A stretch of DNA of 64,000 bases from the NCBI RefSeq assembly GCF_002920615.1, contig NZ_PQSU01000037.1, positions 1 to 64,000 of the forward strand. Reading direction: 5' to 3'. This DNA comes from Streptomyces sp. Ru62. Lineage in GTDB: Bacteria; Actinomycetota; Actinomycetes; Streptomycetales; Streptomycetaceae. The notes under the pieces were generated by a model. The model worked only from the letters and a program-made list of their open reading frames with translations, had not been told where the DNA came from and made no database searches. Positions 25,956-35,158 of the stretch are shown here, piece by piece; the stretch's first letter is position 1; each line of letters begins with the position of its first letter. Both the position numbers and the translations under genes were made by a program.

Positions 25956-27431
25956 ATGAGTGTCGACGTCATCATCTCAGGCGCCGGACCCGTCGGTCTG
26001 CTGACCGCCGTGCTCCTTGACTCGGCCGGGGTGAAGGTCGCGGTTTTCGAGCGGCTCACTGAGCGCAGTGCGAACTCCCGTGCCGCCGTCCTGCATCCGC
26101 GCACTCTGGAGGTCCTGGCGACGGTGCGGGCCGAGGATGGCCGCACGCTCACCGACATCCTGCTGTCACACGGCCGCGCGGTGCCCCGGACGCACTTCGG
26201 GATGTTGCCGCAGCTGCTGGACTACACCGAGCTGGACACCCCTTACCCCCACACACTGCAGATCACCCAGGCCACCACCGAGCGGGTACTCGCCTCCCTT
26301 GCCATAGCGCGCGGCATCCCCGTGCACTACGGCCAGGAGGTCACCGGATTCGAACAGGACGACACCGCCGTGCGCGTGCATGCGTGTGACTGCGTCCACA
26401 CGGCCCGGTACCTGGTCGGAGCCGATGGCGCGGGGAGCCGGGTCCGGCAGCAGGCCGGCATCGAGTTTCCCGGCACGCCCGGCAACGTGGTGTCCTACCT
26501 CGCGGATGTCGAACTGGACGGAGCACCACAGAAAGCGACCCACGTGTGGGACCACGAGAACGGCTGGGTCAGTATCGTGCCGCTCTTCGACGGCATCCAC
26601 CGCATGTTCGGCGTTCTGCCGGAGGACACCGGCCTGACGCCCGAGCAGGTCACTGCCAAGCGGAGCCAACCGCTCACCCTCGATGACCTACGAAGCATTC
26701 TCAAGCGCGTGGCCGGCACCGACTACGGGCTGCGCAGCGCGGTGTGGATCTCCACGGCCGGCAACACCACCCGCCACGCCACCCGGTACCGGGTCAACCG
26801 GGTCTTCGTTGCCGGTGACGCCGCGCATGTGCACTTCCCGGCGGGCGGCCAGGGAGTCAACGTCGGCATGCAGGACGCCGTCAACCTCGCATGGAAGCTC
26901 GCGGCCGAGGTCAAGGGCCGGGCCACCCCGCTGATCATTAACGGCGCGGCCTCCTACGACCGTGAACGCCGCCCGGTGGCGGCCTCCCTGGCGCAGAACA
27001 CGCAGGCCCAGACCGCGCTGATGACCACGTTCACCCCCCAAGGTGCGGCCCTGCCGGAGCTGATGAGCACGTTGCTCGCCGGGCCGGAGACCAACGCGTA
27101 CCTGGCCGGACTGCTGTCGGGGCTGAGCGTGTCCTACGACACCCCCGATGTGGGCCACCCGCTGGACGGGCACCGTGTGCCGGACTTGCGTTTGCCGGAC
27201 GGGGACAGCCTGCTGCGCCGACTGCGCGTCGACCGCTTCCTGCTACTGGACTGCACCCCGGGCGGGGTGCTCGCTGCCCTGGGCTCGCCGGCGGTGGAGG
27301 TGGTCCCCGCCGGGCCCTGGTCCGGGTTGACTGCCGCCCTGGTACGACCCGACGGACACATCGCCCGCGCGTGGACAGGGGCGGACACCGAGCAGATCAG
27401 GGCGACACTCACCGACTGGCTGGCTTCCTGA
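25956..27431 (+). CDS. FAD-dependent aromatic monooxygenase
   Basis: This 491-residue flavoprotein hydroxylase of the PHBH fold uses FAD, NAD(P)H and O2. The ATG at 25956 follows an ACGGAGGG ribosome-binding site. Seen are the dinucleotide motif VIISGAGPVGLLTAVLL (residues 6-22), an Arg-rich RAAVLHPRTLEVL segment, the DG motif YLVGADGAGSRVRQ, and the GD motif FVAGDAAHVHFPAGGQGVNV followed by GMQDAVNLAWKLA. The C-terminal thioredoxin-like domain (LLLDCTPGGVLAAL) is typical of polyketide hydroxylases such as PgaE and rifampicin monooxygenases. The substrate could be a drug or an aromatic polyketide. No biosynthetic cluster is present nearby. Confidence 0.85.
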   Translation: MSVDVIISGAGPVGLLTAVLLDSAGVKVAVFERLTERSANSRAAVLHPRTLEVLATVRAEDGRTLTDILLSHGRAVPRTHFGMLPQLLDYTELDTPYPHTLQITQATTERVLASLAIARGIPVHYGQEVTGFEQDDTAVRVHACDCVHTARYLVGADGAGSRVRQQAGIEFPGTPGNVVSYLADVELDGAPQKATHVWDHENGWVSIVPLFDGIHRMFGVLPEDTGLTPEQVTAKRSQPLTLDDLRSILKRVAGTDYGLRSAVWISTAGNTTRHATRYRVNRVFVAGDAAHVHFPAGGQGVNVGMQDAVNLAWKLAAEVKGRATPLIINGAASYDRERRPVAASLAQNTQAQTALMTTFTPQGAALPELMSTLLAGPETNAYLAGLLSGLSVSYDTPDVGHPLDGHRVPDLRLPDGDSLLRRLRVDRFLLLDCTPGGVLAALGSPAVEVVPAGPWSGLTAALVRPDGHIARAWTGADTEQIRATLTDWLAS

Positions 27432-27744
27432 CCAGGAACCGCCTCGGCGGGCAACGCCGTCGACAAGGGGTGGATGCTTTGGATGGCCTAGCCCGAGATC
27501 ACCCAACCTACGTCCACACCGCTGACCTCGCCCCCCTACCTGACAGCTGCGGCCGACGCCGACGTCTCACACCGGACGCGTCGACATCGGCTGGGATCGG
27601 GCGGTCAGCATGCGGGAGGTGGCCCGTCCGCTCCGCAGCCGGGCCGGCAGGCCGACATGCCGTCCGCAGTCATCCAGACCGCGGGCGCCTTCGCCGGGCC
27701 CGTTCAAGCCGATCAGACCCACGTTCAAGGAGGTAGGACCCCTG
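27432..27744. other. Intergenic, no gene seen
   Basis: This is a 313-bp gap between the monooxygenase and the YCII gene. No conserved fragment or clear hairpin was found. It ends with the strong AAGGAGGT ribosome-binding site (27727-27734) of the next gene. Confidence 0.5.
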
Positions 27745-28086
27745 ATGAGAAGCGAGCAAAACCGCCCGTATCCCGATGACACCCACGAGCTTCTCTACCT
27801 CGTCATGAGCAGACTCGTCGGTGACGACCCGAGCACACTGCTGCCGAAGATCAAGGAGCACCTCGCCTTCGGAGCCGACCTCGAAAGCAGGGGGATCACC
27901 TTCGAAGGCGGTCCCCTCATGACGCCTGACGGTGAGAACTCCGGGACCGGCCTGTACATCCTGCGCGCCGCCTCCCTGGCCGAAGCAGAACAGATCGCAA
28001 GCCAGGACCCCCTGCACGCGGCAGGACTCCGCACCCCCACCGTCAGTCCCTGGTACCGCAGGCGGCGCCCGGCGGAATCGACATGA
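27745..28086 (+). CDS. YCII-related domain protein
   Basis: The 113-residue protein starts at ATG 27745 after an AAGGAGGT site. It has a ferredoxin-like dimeric fold with HELLYLVMSRLVGDDP at the start, then LESRGITFEGGPLMTPDGEN, SGTGLYILRAASLAEAEQIA and SQDPLHAAGLRTPTVSPWYR. The late DPLHAAGL segment with Asp and His is the YCII hallmark. YCII proteins act as small lyases, dehydrochlorinases or accessory domains. Substrate is unknown. It may be co-transcribed with the upstream monooxygenase, though 313 bp separates them. Confidence 0.78.
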   Translation: MRSEQNRPYPDDTHELLYLVMSRLVGDDPSTLLPKIKEHLAFGADLESRGITFEGGPLMTPDGENSGTGLYILRAASLAEAEQIASQDPLHAAGLRTPTVSPWYRRRRPAEST

Positions 28087-28356
28087 GGCTGACGCTGCTC
28101 GAAGCCGACTGATCAAGCGGCACTTCTCTCACCACGACCCCGGACGTGCCGCCAGGACGCGCGTCCGGATGCCGGTGCGCGCTGCCGCGCAGCCGTTGCA
28201 CCTCCCGCAGCACCTGCTGCGTGCCGTGGAAGATGGCCGCGGTCCGGTGCCGGTCGCAGGTGCGCGGGGAGGCGCCGCGAGGTCGCCTGGAAGAGGCCTC
28301 CCTCGAAAGTCAGAGCGTTCGCGCTGACGGCCGCCACTGAGTTGGTGCGTGCTGTG
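28087..28356. other. Intergenic, no gene seen
   Basis: I found no conserved protein fragment on either strand. The right end leads into the operator and promoter of the XRE regulator gene. Confidence 0.45.
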
Positions 28357-28378
28357 GGGGGTACTGACAGGGACCCCC
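28357..28378. promoter_or_regulatory. Operator candidate (GGGGGT-N10-ACCCCC) upstream of XRE gene
   Basis: A 22-bp inverted repeat overlaps the -35 position of the XRE promoter (TACGCT -10 at 28398-28403). Sequences with the same arms and the same 10-base spacer occur upstream of the MFS gene (29459) and of an aldo/keto reductase (35007). Its position fits autorepression by the XRE protein. Confidence 0.6.
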
Positions 28379-28397
28379 ACCGGCTGTGCCGTCTTTC

Positions 28398-28403
28398 TAC
28401 GCT
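28398..28403 (+). promoter_or_regulatory. -10 box of leaderless XRE transcript
   Basis: TACGCT ends 6 bases before the ATG at 28410, so transcription would begin at or next to the start codon. The same TACGCT plus 6 bases plus ATG arrangement occurs at 49844 and 51958. Confidence 0.5.
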
Positions 28404-28409
28404 GGATTC

Positions 28410-29288
28410 ATGGACAACCGGGCCGAAGTCAGTGCATTTCTCAAATCCCGCCGTGACAGGATCACGCCCGAACAGGTGGGTCTGCCGGTGTACGGACACC
28501 GCCGGGTTCCCGGGCTGCGCCGGGGCGAGGTCGCGATGCTCGCCGGGGTGAGCGTGGAGTACTACACGCGCCTGGAGCGCGGTGATCTCGGCGGGGTCTC
28601 CGAGAGCGTCCTGGACGCACTCGCCCAGGCCCTGCGCCTCGACGATACCGAGCGGGACCACCTTTACGCCCTGGCCCGCGCAGCGCACGTGACCCCGGCC
28701 AGGGCCCGGCGCCGGCCGAAGCAGGCGACGGTGCGGCCCAGTGTGCTGCGCATCATCGAGGGCCTGCACGACCAGCCGGCGTATCTGCGCAACAACCGGA
28801 TGGACGTCCTGGCCGCCAACACGCTTGCCCGCGTCCTGCACAGCTACGTGTTCGAGATGGAACAGCCGAACACCTGCCGGTTCTGCTTCCTCGACCCCCG
28901 CGCCCCCCGGCTCTACCTCGACTGGGAACGCGTGGCCCGCGACGCAGTGGGGGTGCTGCGCCTCGAGGTCGCCAAGAACCCCTACGACCGCGAGCTGTCC
29001 AACCTGATCGGTGAGCTGTCCACCCGCAGTGACGCCTTCCGCACGATGTGGGGTGCGCACAACGTGCATTCCTTCACCAGGGGAGCCAAGCGGTTCCACC
29101 ATCCGGTGGTGGGCGAGATGGAACTCGTCCACGAAAGTCTTGACCTGCCCGGTGACGAGGGACTGTCCATCACCGTCTACAGCGCCGAGCCCGGCACCCC
29201 GGCCGCGGACGCTCTGAACCTGCTGGCCAGTTGGGCGGCAAGCGAGGACCGGGACGCGGCCGCTTCCCAGGCTGACACCGAGCACTGA
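28410..29288 (+). CDS. XRE-family regulator with MmyB-like ligand-binding domain
   Basis: The 292-residue regulator starts MDNRAEVSAFLKSRRDRITP at ATG 28410. Residues about 10-80 hold the HTH (VPGLRRGEVAMLAGVSVEYY and TRLERGDLGGVSESVLDALA). Residues about 105-280 match the MmyB-like PAS-type domain: LRIIEGLHDQPAYLRNNRMD, VLAANTLARVLH, and TMWGAHNVHSFTRGAKRFHH with PVVGEMELVHESL. MmyB domains probably bind fatty-acid-like or redox ligands, and these genes usually control adjacent oxidoreductases. Here aldo/keto reductases, an alcohol dehydrogenase and exporters follow, with shared operator sequences, so it is the likely regulator of that set. Confidence 0.86.
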   Translation: MDNRAEVSAFLKSRRDRITPEQVGLPVYGHRRVPGLRRGEVAMLAGVSVEYYTRLERGDLGGVSESVLDALAQALRLDDTERDHLYALARAAHVTPARARRRPKQATVRPSVLRIIEGLHDQPAYLRNNRMDVLAANTLARVLHSYVFEMEQPNTCRFCFLDPRAPRLYLDWERVARDAVGVLRLEVAKNPYDRELSNLIGELSTRSDAFRTMWGAHNVHSFTRGAKRFHHPVVGEMELVHESLDLPGDEGLSITVYSAEPGTPAADALNLLASWAASEDRDAAASQADTEH

Positions 29289-29458
29289 CACGCAGCCGGC
29301 GGCCCCTGTGCCGGCGCCGCCGTGATGACGTGCGGCCCGCTGCCCTGCACGCCGGCACCCGCTCAACAAGCGCCAGCGGCAGCCATCGGCCTGTCCGCAC
29401 TGTGTGCCGCGGCCGGATACCCCGTTTCAGCGTGTACTCACTGACGCTCTCGGCATGA

Positions 29459-29480
29459 GGGGGTCCCTGCTGTTACCCCT
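29459..29480. promoter_or_regulatory. Operator candidate upstream of the MFS gene
   Basis: GGGGGT and ACCCCT arms flank a 10-base spacer. The site is followed by ACAAGCGTG at 29482-29490, which is repeated exactly after the matching site at 35007. It lies 150 bp before the MFS start, in the long untranslated leader. Confidence 0.6.
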
Positions 29481-29631
29481 CACAAGCGTGACTCCCCGAG
29501 CTGCTCACCGGCTGGTTTCGTGGATTGCGGCGGGCCTGAAGGGGCCCGCCCGCACCACCCTCGGCGCGTATGACGCTTGCCGGCCCGCCTTCGGTGACCG
29601 GGCCCCGCGCCACCTCTGGAAAGGATCATCA

Positions 29632-30885
29632 GTGAGTTCCCCTTCGTCCACGCAGCCGGATACCTCGGCCGCCGCACCGCTCACGGCCGACGACAGCACG
29701 TCCGTGCCTGCCGGGAAGGTCAAGCTGCCGCCCGTGGTGTGGCTGATGGGCGGCATCACCTTCATCATGGGCACCAGCGAGTTCGTCGTCTCCGGCCTGC
29801 TGCCGCAGATCTCCGACGCCCTGAACGTCAGCGTCTCCAGCGCCGGGATGCTGATCACTGTCTTCGCCATCGGCATGACGATCGGCGCCCCCCTGATGGC
29901 GATCGCGACCCAGCGCCTGCCGCGCCGCTCGGCCCTGATCGCCGCACTGCTGGTCTTCGCCGCCGGGCACGTCCTCAGCGCACTCAGCCCCAACCTGACC
30001 CTCGCGATCGTCGGCCGGCTCGCCGCCGCGCTGGGCCACGGCACCTTCTGGGCCGTGGGCGCCGTGATCGCCACCGCCGCGGCCGGCCCCGCCGCCAGCA
30101 CCCGCGCCACCGGCGTGATGGTCGGCGGCATCACGCTCGCCAACATCATCGGCGTCCCCCTGGGTACGGCAGTCGGCCAGTTGGGCGGGTGGCAGACCCC
30201 CTACTGGGTGCTCGCCGCACTCGCCGTGGCCGCCGCGGCCGTGATCGCCCGCCGTATCCCGGCCGACACCACCCGCGCCGACAGCTCCCTGCGCGCCGAG
30301 GTGGCCGCGCTCAAGCAGCCCCGGCTGTGGCTGGTCTACCTGTCCATCGCCCTGCTCCAGGCCGGCATCATGGGCGCCTACAGCTACGTCGCCCCCCTGC
30401 TGACCGACCGCGCCCACCTGGCGAGCTCGGCGGTACCGCTGGCGATGCTCGGTTTCGGCATCGGCGCCCTGTCCGGCACCACGGTCGGCGGTCGCCTCGG
30501 TGACCGGCGGCCCTACGGCACGCTCATCCCGACCGCCGCCCTGACCACCGCCACTCTGGGCGGGATCACTCTGTGGGCGACCAACAGCGTCGTGGCCGTC
30601 GTCCTGATCATGCTGCTCGGTGCCGCCGGTTTCGCTGGCAACCCGATCGTGGTCGGTCAGGTCGTCAAGATCGCCGGACAGGGCCGGTCCCTGCCGGTAG
30701 CCGTGGCCACCTCGGCCTTCCAGATCGGTATCGCCACGGGCTCCTGGCTCGGTGGTGTCGCCCTGAATTCCAGTCTGGACCTGAAGGGCCCGTCCCTGAC
30801 CGGCTTCGCCTTCGCCCTGGTGGCCCTGCTGCCCCTCGGCCTGCTGGCCGCCTCCCAGCGCAAGGCGGAAGCAACGCGCAGCTGA
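29632..30885 (+). CDS. MFS exporter (DHA1 type)
   Basis: This is a 417-residue, 12-helix inner-membrane transporter. GTG 29632 is chosen because a GAAAGGA site lies 6 bases upstream; the first 30 residues are a Ser/Thr/Ala-rich cytosolic tail. The membrane part begins VVWLMGGITFIMGTSEFVVS, with GLLPQISDALNVSVSSAGML and motif A-like GAPLMAIATQRLPRRSAL; motif C-like GVMVGGITLANIIGVPLGTA also appears. It resembles AraJ/YdhP-type sugar or drug exporters and the phenicol exporters. The operator upstream suggests control by the XRE gene. Confidence 0.82.
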   Translation: MSSPSSTQPDTSAAAPLTADDSTSVPAGKVKLPPVVWLMGGITFIMGTSEFVVSGLLPQISDALNVSVSSAGMLITVFAIGMTIGAPLMAIATQRLPRRSALIAALLVFAAGHVLSALSPNLTLAIVGRLAAALGHGTFWAVGAVIATAAAGPAASTRATGVMVGGITLANIIGVPLGTAVGQLGGWQTPYWVLAALAVAAAAVIARRIPADTTRADSSLRAEVAALKQPRLWLVYLSIALLQAGIMGAYSYVAPLLTDRAHLASSAVPLAMLGFGIGALSGTTVGGRLGDRRPYGTLIPTAALTTATLGGITLWATNSVVAVVLIMLLGAAGFAGNPIVVGQVVKIAGQGRSLPVAVATSAFQIGIATGSWLGGVALNSSLDLKGPSLTGFAFALVALLPLGLLAASQRKAEATRS

Positions 30886-30949
30886 CCTCCTGGGCAGGGA
30901 CGCCCGCACCACCGCACGCCGTGCAACACCTCGATCCGAACATCCCGAA

Positions 30950-31402
30950 CGCGTGCCCACCGCGGCCCGGCACGGCATGGGAGTGATCACCTACAGCCCG
31001 CTGGCCGGCGGCTGGCTGTCCGGCAAGTGGCGCCAGGACGCCGACCTGCCCACCCCCTCCCCGGCCCGGCAGCGTCTGGCCGACCGCTTCGACATGTCCC
31101 TGCCGGTCAACCAGCGCAAGCTGGAGGCCACCGAGGCCCTCGCCCACCTGGCCGAGGACAACGGCATGACGCTGATCGAGATGGCCATCGCCTTCGCCCT
31201 CAACCATCCCGCGGTCGCATCGGTGCTCATCGGCCCGCGCACCCAGGCCCACTTGAAGTCGCAGCTGCCCGCGGCAGACGTCGTCCTGGGCCCGGCGGTC
31301 CTGGACCGCATCGACGAGATCGTCACGCCCGGCACGGTCATCAACCCAGCCGACAGCAGCTTCGTCAATCCCGCCCTGGAACCGGCAGCCCGCCGACGCT
31401 GA
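30950..31402 (+). pseudogene. Aldo/keto reductase, C-terminal half only
   Basis: The remnant begins within the barrel: VPTAARHGMGVITYSPLAGG, WLSGKWRQDADLPTP, then GMTLIEMAIAFALNHPAVAS and VLIGPRTQAHLKSQLPAADV. It ends at a natural stop (ALEPAARRR). The catalytic Asp, Tyr, Lys and His of the N-terminal half are missing, so it cannot be active. It probably arose by deletion between two of the several aldo/keto reductase genes in this cluster. Confidence 0.75.
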
Positions 31403-31582
31403 CCGGACACCCGCCGACCGATCCTGCGCCGCAGCGCGGTTGCCTCCGGCCTGGTGCTGACGGACGACCTGCTCATGGCCGCCGCGAGGCCCTCGGCGAC
31501 GTCCCCGTCACCGAGCCCACCGTCGCCCGCCCAGGTGCGCATCAAGCACCGCTGAACACAGAACCACGAGGAGAACACGCTG

Positions 31583-32605
31583 ATGCGCGGAGTAGTGATG
31601 TACAAGGCCGGCGACGTCCGGGTCGAGGAGCGCGAGGATCCGAAGATCATCGAGCCCACCGACGCAATCGTGAAGCTGACCGCGACCTGCATCTGCGGCT
31701 CGGACCTGTGGCCGTACCGCGGGGTCGAGCCCGCCGACCACCAGGTCATGGGGCATGAGTATGTGGGGGTCGTGGAGGAGGTCGGCTCGGCGGTGAGGAA
31801 CGTCAAGCCCGGAGACTTCGTGGTCGGCTCGTTCGTCATCTCCGACAATACCTGCGAGATCTGCCAGGCCGGGTTCACGTCCAAGTGCGTGCACGCCGAG
31901 TTCGTCTCGCAGACGATCGGCACCCAGGCCGAGAAGGCCCGCATCCCGCACGCGGACGGCACCCTCGTCGCCACGCCGGGACAGCCCGACCCCGAGCTGA
32001 TCCCCGCACTGCTGGCCGCCTCCGACGTGCTGGGCACCGGCTGGTTCGCCGCCGTCGCCGCCCAGGCCGGCCCCGGCAAGACCGTCGCGGTCGTCGGCGA
32101 CGGCGCGGTCGGCCTCATGGCCGTCCTCGCCGCCAAGCAGCTGGGCGCCGAGCGGGTCATCGCCATGTCCCGCCACCCGGAGCGGCAGAAGCTGGCCCGC
32201 TACTACGGCGCGACCGACATCGTCGAAGAACGCGGCGAGGCAGGCATCGCGAAGATCAAGGAACTCACCAACGGGCTCGGCGCACACTCCGTGATCGAAG
32301 CGGTCGGCACCCAGGAGTCCTTCATGCAGGCCGTCGGCGCCACCCGCGGCGGCGGCCACCTGGGCTATGTGGGCCTGAACTACGACGTGACCATCCCCGG
32401 GATCGAGCTGTTCTTCGCCGGCATCCACACGCTCGGCGGGCCGGCCCCCGTGCGGCACTTCCTGCCCGAGCTGATCCAGCTCATCTGGAACCGCACGATC
32501 GACCCCGGCAAGGTCTTCGACCTCACCTTGCCTCTCGACCAGGCCGCGGAGGGCTACAAGGCCATGGACGAGCGCCGTGCCACCAAGGTCCTCCTCACCC
32601 TCTGA
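31583..32605 (+). CDS. Zinc-dependent alcohol dehydrogenase
   Basis: This is a 340-residue medium-chain dehydrogenase. ATG 31583 follows a GAGGAG site. Catalytic zinc ligands are Cys in TATCICGSDLWPYRG and His-Glu in MGHEYVGVVEEVG. The structural zinc lobe reads SDNTCEICQAGFTSKC, with three rather than four Cys, so it may be loose or absent. The Rossmann motif VAVVGDGAVGLMAVLAAKQL precedes the nucleotide-binding half, and ERVIAMSRHPERQKLA suggests NADP preference. It probably oxidises or reduces small alcohols or aldehydes together with the neighbouring reductases. Confidence 0.85.
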   Translation: MRGVVMYKAGDVRVEEREDPKIIEPTDAIVKLTATCICGSDLWPYRGVEPADHQVMGHEYVGVVEEVGSAVRNVKPGDFVVGSFVISDNTCEICQAGFTSKCVHAEFVSQTIGTQAEKARIPHADGTLVATPGQPDPELIPALLAASDVLGTGWFAAVAAQAGPGKTVAVVGDGAVGLMAVLAAKQLGAERVIAMSRHPERQKLARYYGATDIVEERGEAGIAKIKELTNGLGAHSVIEAVGTQESFMQAVGATRGGGHLGYVGLNYDVTIPGIELFFAGIHTLGGPAPVRHFLPELIQLIWNRTIDPGKVFDLTLPLDQAAEGYKAMDERRATKVLLTL

Positions 32606-32709
32606 AAGCCCGCGGCTCCGTCTCAGCGCGGGCGCCCAGCGGCAGCGCACTCACGGACGCCGCCGGTAAGCCGCTGAACACTCTCAACGCACTGACACAA
32701 AGGATGATG

Positions 32710-33393
32710 ATGAGGATCGCAGTTCTGGGAACAGCCATGGTCGGCCGTGCCATCGCGGGCCGGCTGAGCGCGCTGGGCCACGACGTTGTAGTGGGCACGC
32801 GCGACGTGGAGCGGACCCTGGGGCACACCGAGGACCGGCCTGGGATTGTTTCCTTCGCACGGTGGCAGCAGGCGCACCCCGCAGTGCAGCTGACGACGTT
32901 GGCCGATGCCGGAGCGCAGGGAGAAGTCATCGTCAACGCCACCCACGGCGCCGCGTCGCTGAACGCGCTGGAGGCGACGGGCGCCACCAACCTCGCCGGC
33001 AAGGTGCTCCTCGACATCGGGAACCCGCTGGACGTCTCCCAGGGCATGCCGCCGAGGCTGACGGTGGCGAACACCGACAGTCTCGGCGAGCAGATCCAGC
33101 GTGCCTACCCCGAGGCCCGCGTCGTGAAGTCGCTGAACACGATGCACGCCGAGATCATGGTCGACCCGGGCCGGCTCCCCGGCCACCACAACGTGTTCGT
33201 CGCCGGCGAGGACGCCGAAGCCAAGGAAACGGTCAAGAGCCTGCTCGGCGAGTTCGGCTGGCCCGACGAGGCGATCATCGACCTCGGCGGGATCAAAGCC
33301 GCGCGAGCGGTGGAGATGTACGGGGAACTGCTCTTCGCGGTGGCGGCCGCGACGGGGACGTTCCACTTCAACATCGGGATCACGCGCAAGTAG
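32710..33393 (+). CDS. NADPH-dependent F420 reductase-like / NAD(P)-binding oxidoreductase
   Basis: The protein is 227 residues. Three ATG codons occur in a row; the last (32710) is favoured because AAAGGA lies 7 bases upstream and it starts MRIAVLGTAMVGRAIAGRLS, the GxxxxG dinucleotide motif. Further family signs are VVVGTRDVERTLGH, VIVNATHGAASLNALEATGA, VLLDIGNPLDVSQG and ARVVKSLNTMHAEIMVDPGR. Members of this group resemble F420:NADP reductases, and many use only NADP. It probably belongs to the same oxidoreductase set as the upstream dehydrogenase (104 bp apart). Confidence 0.8.
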   Translation: MRIAVLGTAMVGRAIAGRLSALGHDVVVGTRDVERTLGHTEDRPGIVSFARWQQAHPAVQLTTLADAGAQGEVIVNATHGAASLNALEATGATNLAGKVLLDIGNPLDVSQGMPPRLTVANTDSLGEQIQRAYPEARVVKSLNTMHAEIMVDPGRLPGHHNVFVAGEDAEAKETVKSLLGEFGWPDEAIIDLGGIKAARAVEMYGELLFAVAAATGTFHFNIGITRK

Positions 33394-33545
33394 CGGCACG
33401 AGCTCGATCGAAGCGGCTGCGCAAGACAGGCCGATCGCGGCCGAAGCGTGCCCATTGCCGCCCGCGGGTGGGCGGGAAGGTCTGTACTCCTCCCGCCCCC
33501 CGCACACCTCAGTGCAGCACCACCCCATGGGTGAAAGGACCCGTT

Positions 33546-34787
33546 GTGCCCTCCGCTTCCGCTCATCGGATGACCCCGGCGCGCACCCTGGCCTTTGCGG
33601 TCGCCGCCGGCCTGGCCGTCGGCAATCTCTACTGGGCCCAGCCCCTGATCGAGACCATCGCCGCGTCTGTCGACGTCTCATCCTCCAGCGCCGCGACCCT
33701 GGTGACCGTCACCCAGGGCGGATACGCACTCGGGATCTTTCTCCTCGTACCTCTCGGCGATGTCCTCAACCGGCGCCGCCTGATCCCCCTCGTCCTGGCC
33801 CTTTCCGCCGTGATGCTCCTCGGCGCCGCCCTGGCCCCGACGTTCGCCGTGCTCCTCGCGGCACTCGGCGGCGTCGGACTGACGACCGTCGGCGCGCAAC
33901 TGCTGACCCCACTGGCCAGCGAACTCGCCGAACCCAAACGGCGCGGGCAGGTCGTCGGTACCGTGGCATCCGGCTCGCTGATCGGCATCCTGCTCTCACG
34001 CACAATCAGCGGTGTCGTCGCCGACCTCCTCGGCTGGAGGGCGATATACGGCATAGCCGCCGCGGCGGCGATCACCCTCGCCGCCGTGCTCCGCGCGGCC
34101 ATCCCGCCCCTCGAACCCCGCGAACCCGTCCCCTACCCACGCCTGCTGGGATCGGTCTTCACCACCGTGGCCCGCCATCGCGCGGCGCCACCGACCCTGC
34201 TGCTGTCCGCCGTGACCTTCGCGGTGTTCTCGTTGTTCTGGACGTCGACGACCTACCTACTGACGGCGGCGCCGTTCTCCTACTCGACCAGCCAGATCGG
34301 CCTGCTGGGCCTGGCTGGCCTGGCCGGCGCCCTCGCCGGACGCCGCGCGGGCGCGCTGCACGACCGGGGCTGGTCCGTGCCCGCCACCGGCGCCGCGCTT
34401 GCGCTGCTGGTGTTGTCCCTGGTCGCTCCCTGGGCAGCACGCGGTTCGATCTTCGGGCTGATCGTCGCTGTCGTCGTGCCCGACATCGCCACGCAGAGCG
34501 TCCTTGTGCTGAGTCAGACCCGGCTGTTCGCCCTGCCCGGTTCCGCGCACAGCCGCCTGAACACGGGCCTGGTCGTCAGCAACTTTCTCGGCGGCGCAGT
34601 CGGATCGGCCGCCGCCGGCCCTCTTTGGGCGCTCGGCCGCTGGACAGCGATCATGGCTGTCTCCCTGGCCGTCACCTGCGCTGGCCTCATCGTCTGGGCC
34701 GTCGGCCGCAACCGACTCGCGGACAGGAGCAGCCGCCTGGCGGCCCCTTCCCACCCGCGAGTGGAGAGGCCCAAGACGTCCCTCTGA
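33546..34787 (+). CDS. MFS exporter
   Basis: This is a 413-residue, 12-helix transporter. GTG 33546 is preceded by GAAAGGA with the same spacing as in the first MFS gene. The sequence starts VPSASAHRMTPARTLAFAVA and contains AVGNLYWAQPLIETIAASVD, VTVTQGGYALGIFLLVPLGD and the motif A remnant DVLNRRRLIP. The later QLLTPLASELAEPKRRGQVV and GTVASGSLIGILLSRTISGV are motif C-like, typical of the YgaY/PurP group of drug exporters. Substrate is unknown. Confidence 0.82.
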   Translation: MPSASAHRMTPARTLAFAVAAGLAVGNLYWAQPLIETIAASVDVSSSSAATLVTVTQGGYALGIFLLVPLGDVLNRRRLIPLVLALSAVMLLGAALAPTFAVLLAALGGVGLTTVGAQLLTPLASELAEPKRRGQVVGTVASGSLIGILLSRTISGVVADLLGWRAIYGIAAAAAITLAAVLRAAIPPLEPREPVPYPRLLGSVFTTVARHRAAPPTLLLSAVTFAVFSLFWTSTTYLLTAAPFSYSTSQIGLLGLAGLAGALAGRRAGALHDRGWSVPATGAALALLVLSLVAPWAARGSIFGLIVAVVVPDIATQSVLVLSQTRLFALPGSAHSRLNTGLVVSNFLGGAVGSAAAGPLWALGRWTAIMAVSLAVTCAGLIVWAVGRNRLADRSSRLAAPSHPRVERPKTSL

Positions 34788-35006
34788 GGGGGCGGAAGAT
34801 GTCAGAACCCAAGGTGTGCGCGAGTTCCTCGAACCTGATCGGTCTGCGGACGCCTGAAGCTGTCGGTCAGCCGGGCGGCCATGCGGGGCCAGGACGCGGC
34901 TGTGGCGCAGGCTGAAGCGAGAACTGACACCATGCACCGTTCGTCCGGCGTCCCGCTCCAGTCACTCTCCATACACATCCGGGCACGCCCTGCGGCTCGG
35001 GCCCGA
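34788..35006. other. Intergenic leader, no gene seen
   Basis: There is no conserved protein fragment here. The stretch leads into the GGGGGT-N10-ACCCCT site upstream of the aldo/keto reductase. Confidence 0.4.
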
Positions 35007-35028
35007 GGGGGTCACTGCCGTTACCCCT
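35007..35028. promoter_or_regulatory. Operator candidate upstream of aldo/keto reductase
   Basis: GGGGGT, ten bases (CACTGCCGTT), ACCCCT, followed by ACAAGCGTG at 35030-35038. Including the flanks it matches the 29459 site at about 30 of 34 positions. It lies 130 bp upstream of the reductase start. Confidence 0.62.
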
Positions 35029-35158
35029 AACAAGCGTGCCTGTCAGCGGGACGCGGGAGCTGATTTCGTGGAATGAGCGCGGATTGCACCGCGCGGGAAG
35101 GCCGGTGCTCCCCGCCCAGCATCCGACACCTCGGGTTCTGAGAGATGAAAGGAAGCAC

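Noticed and set aside
31885..33393. 502-codon frame joining the alcohol dehydrogenase region and the NADP reductase
   Set aside because: The first half is a shadow of the dehydrogenase; the reductase starts at the ATG cluster at 32704-32710.
32862..34787. 641-codon version of the second MFS exporter
   Set aside because: The first 228 codons overlap the reductase gene in another frame and lack membrane features; GTG 33546 has a proper ribosome-binding site.
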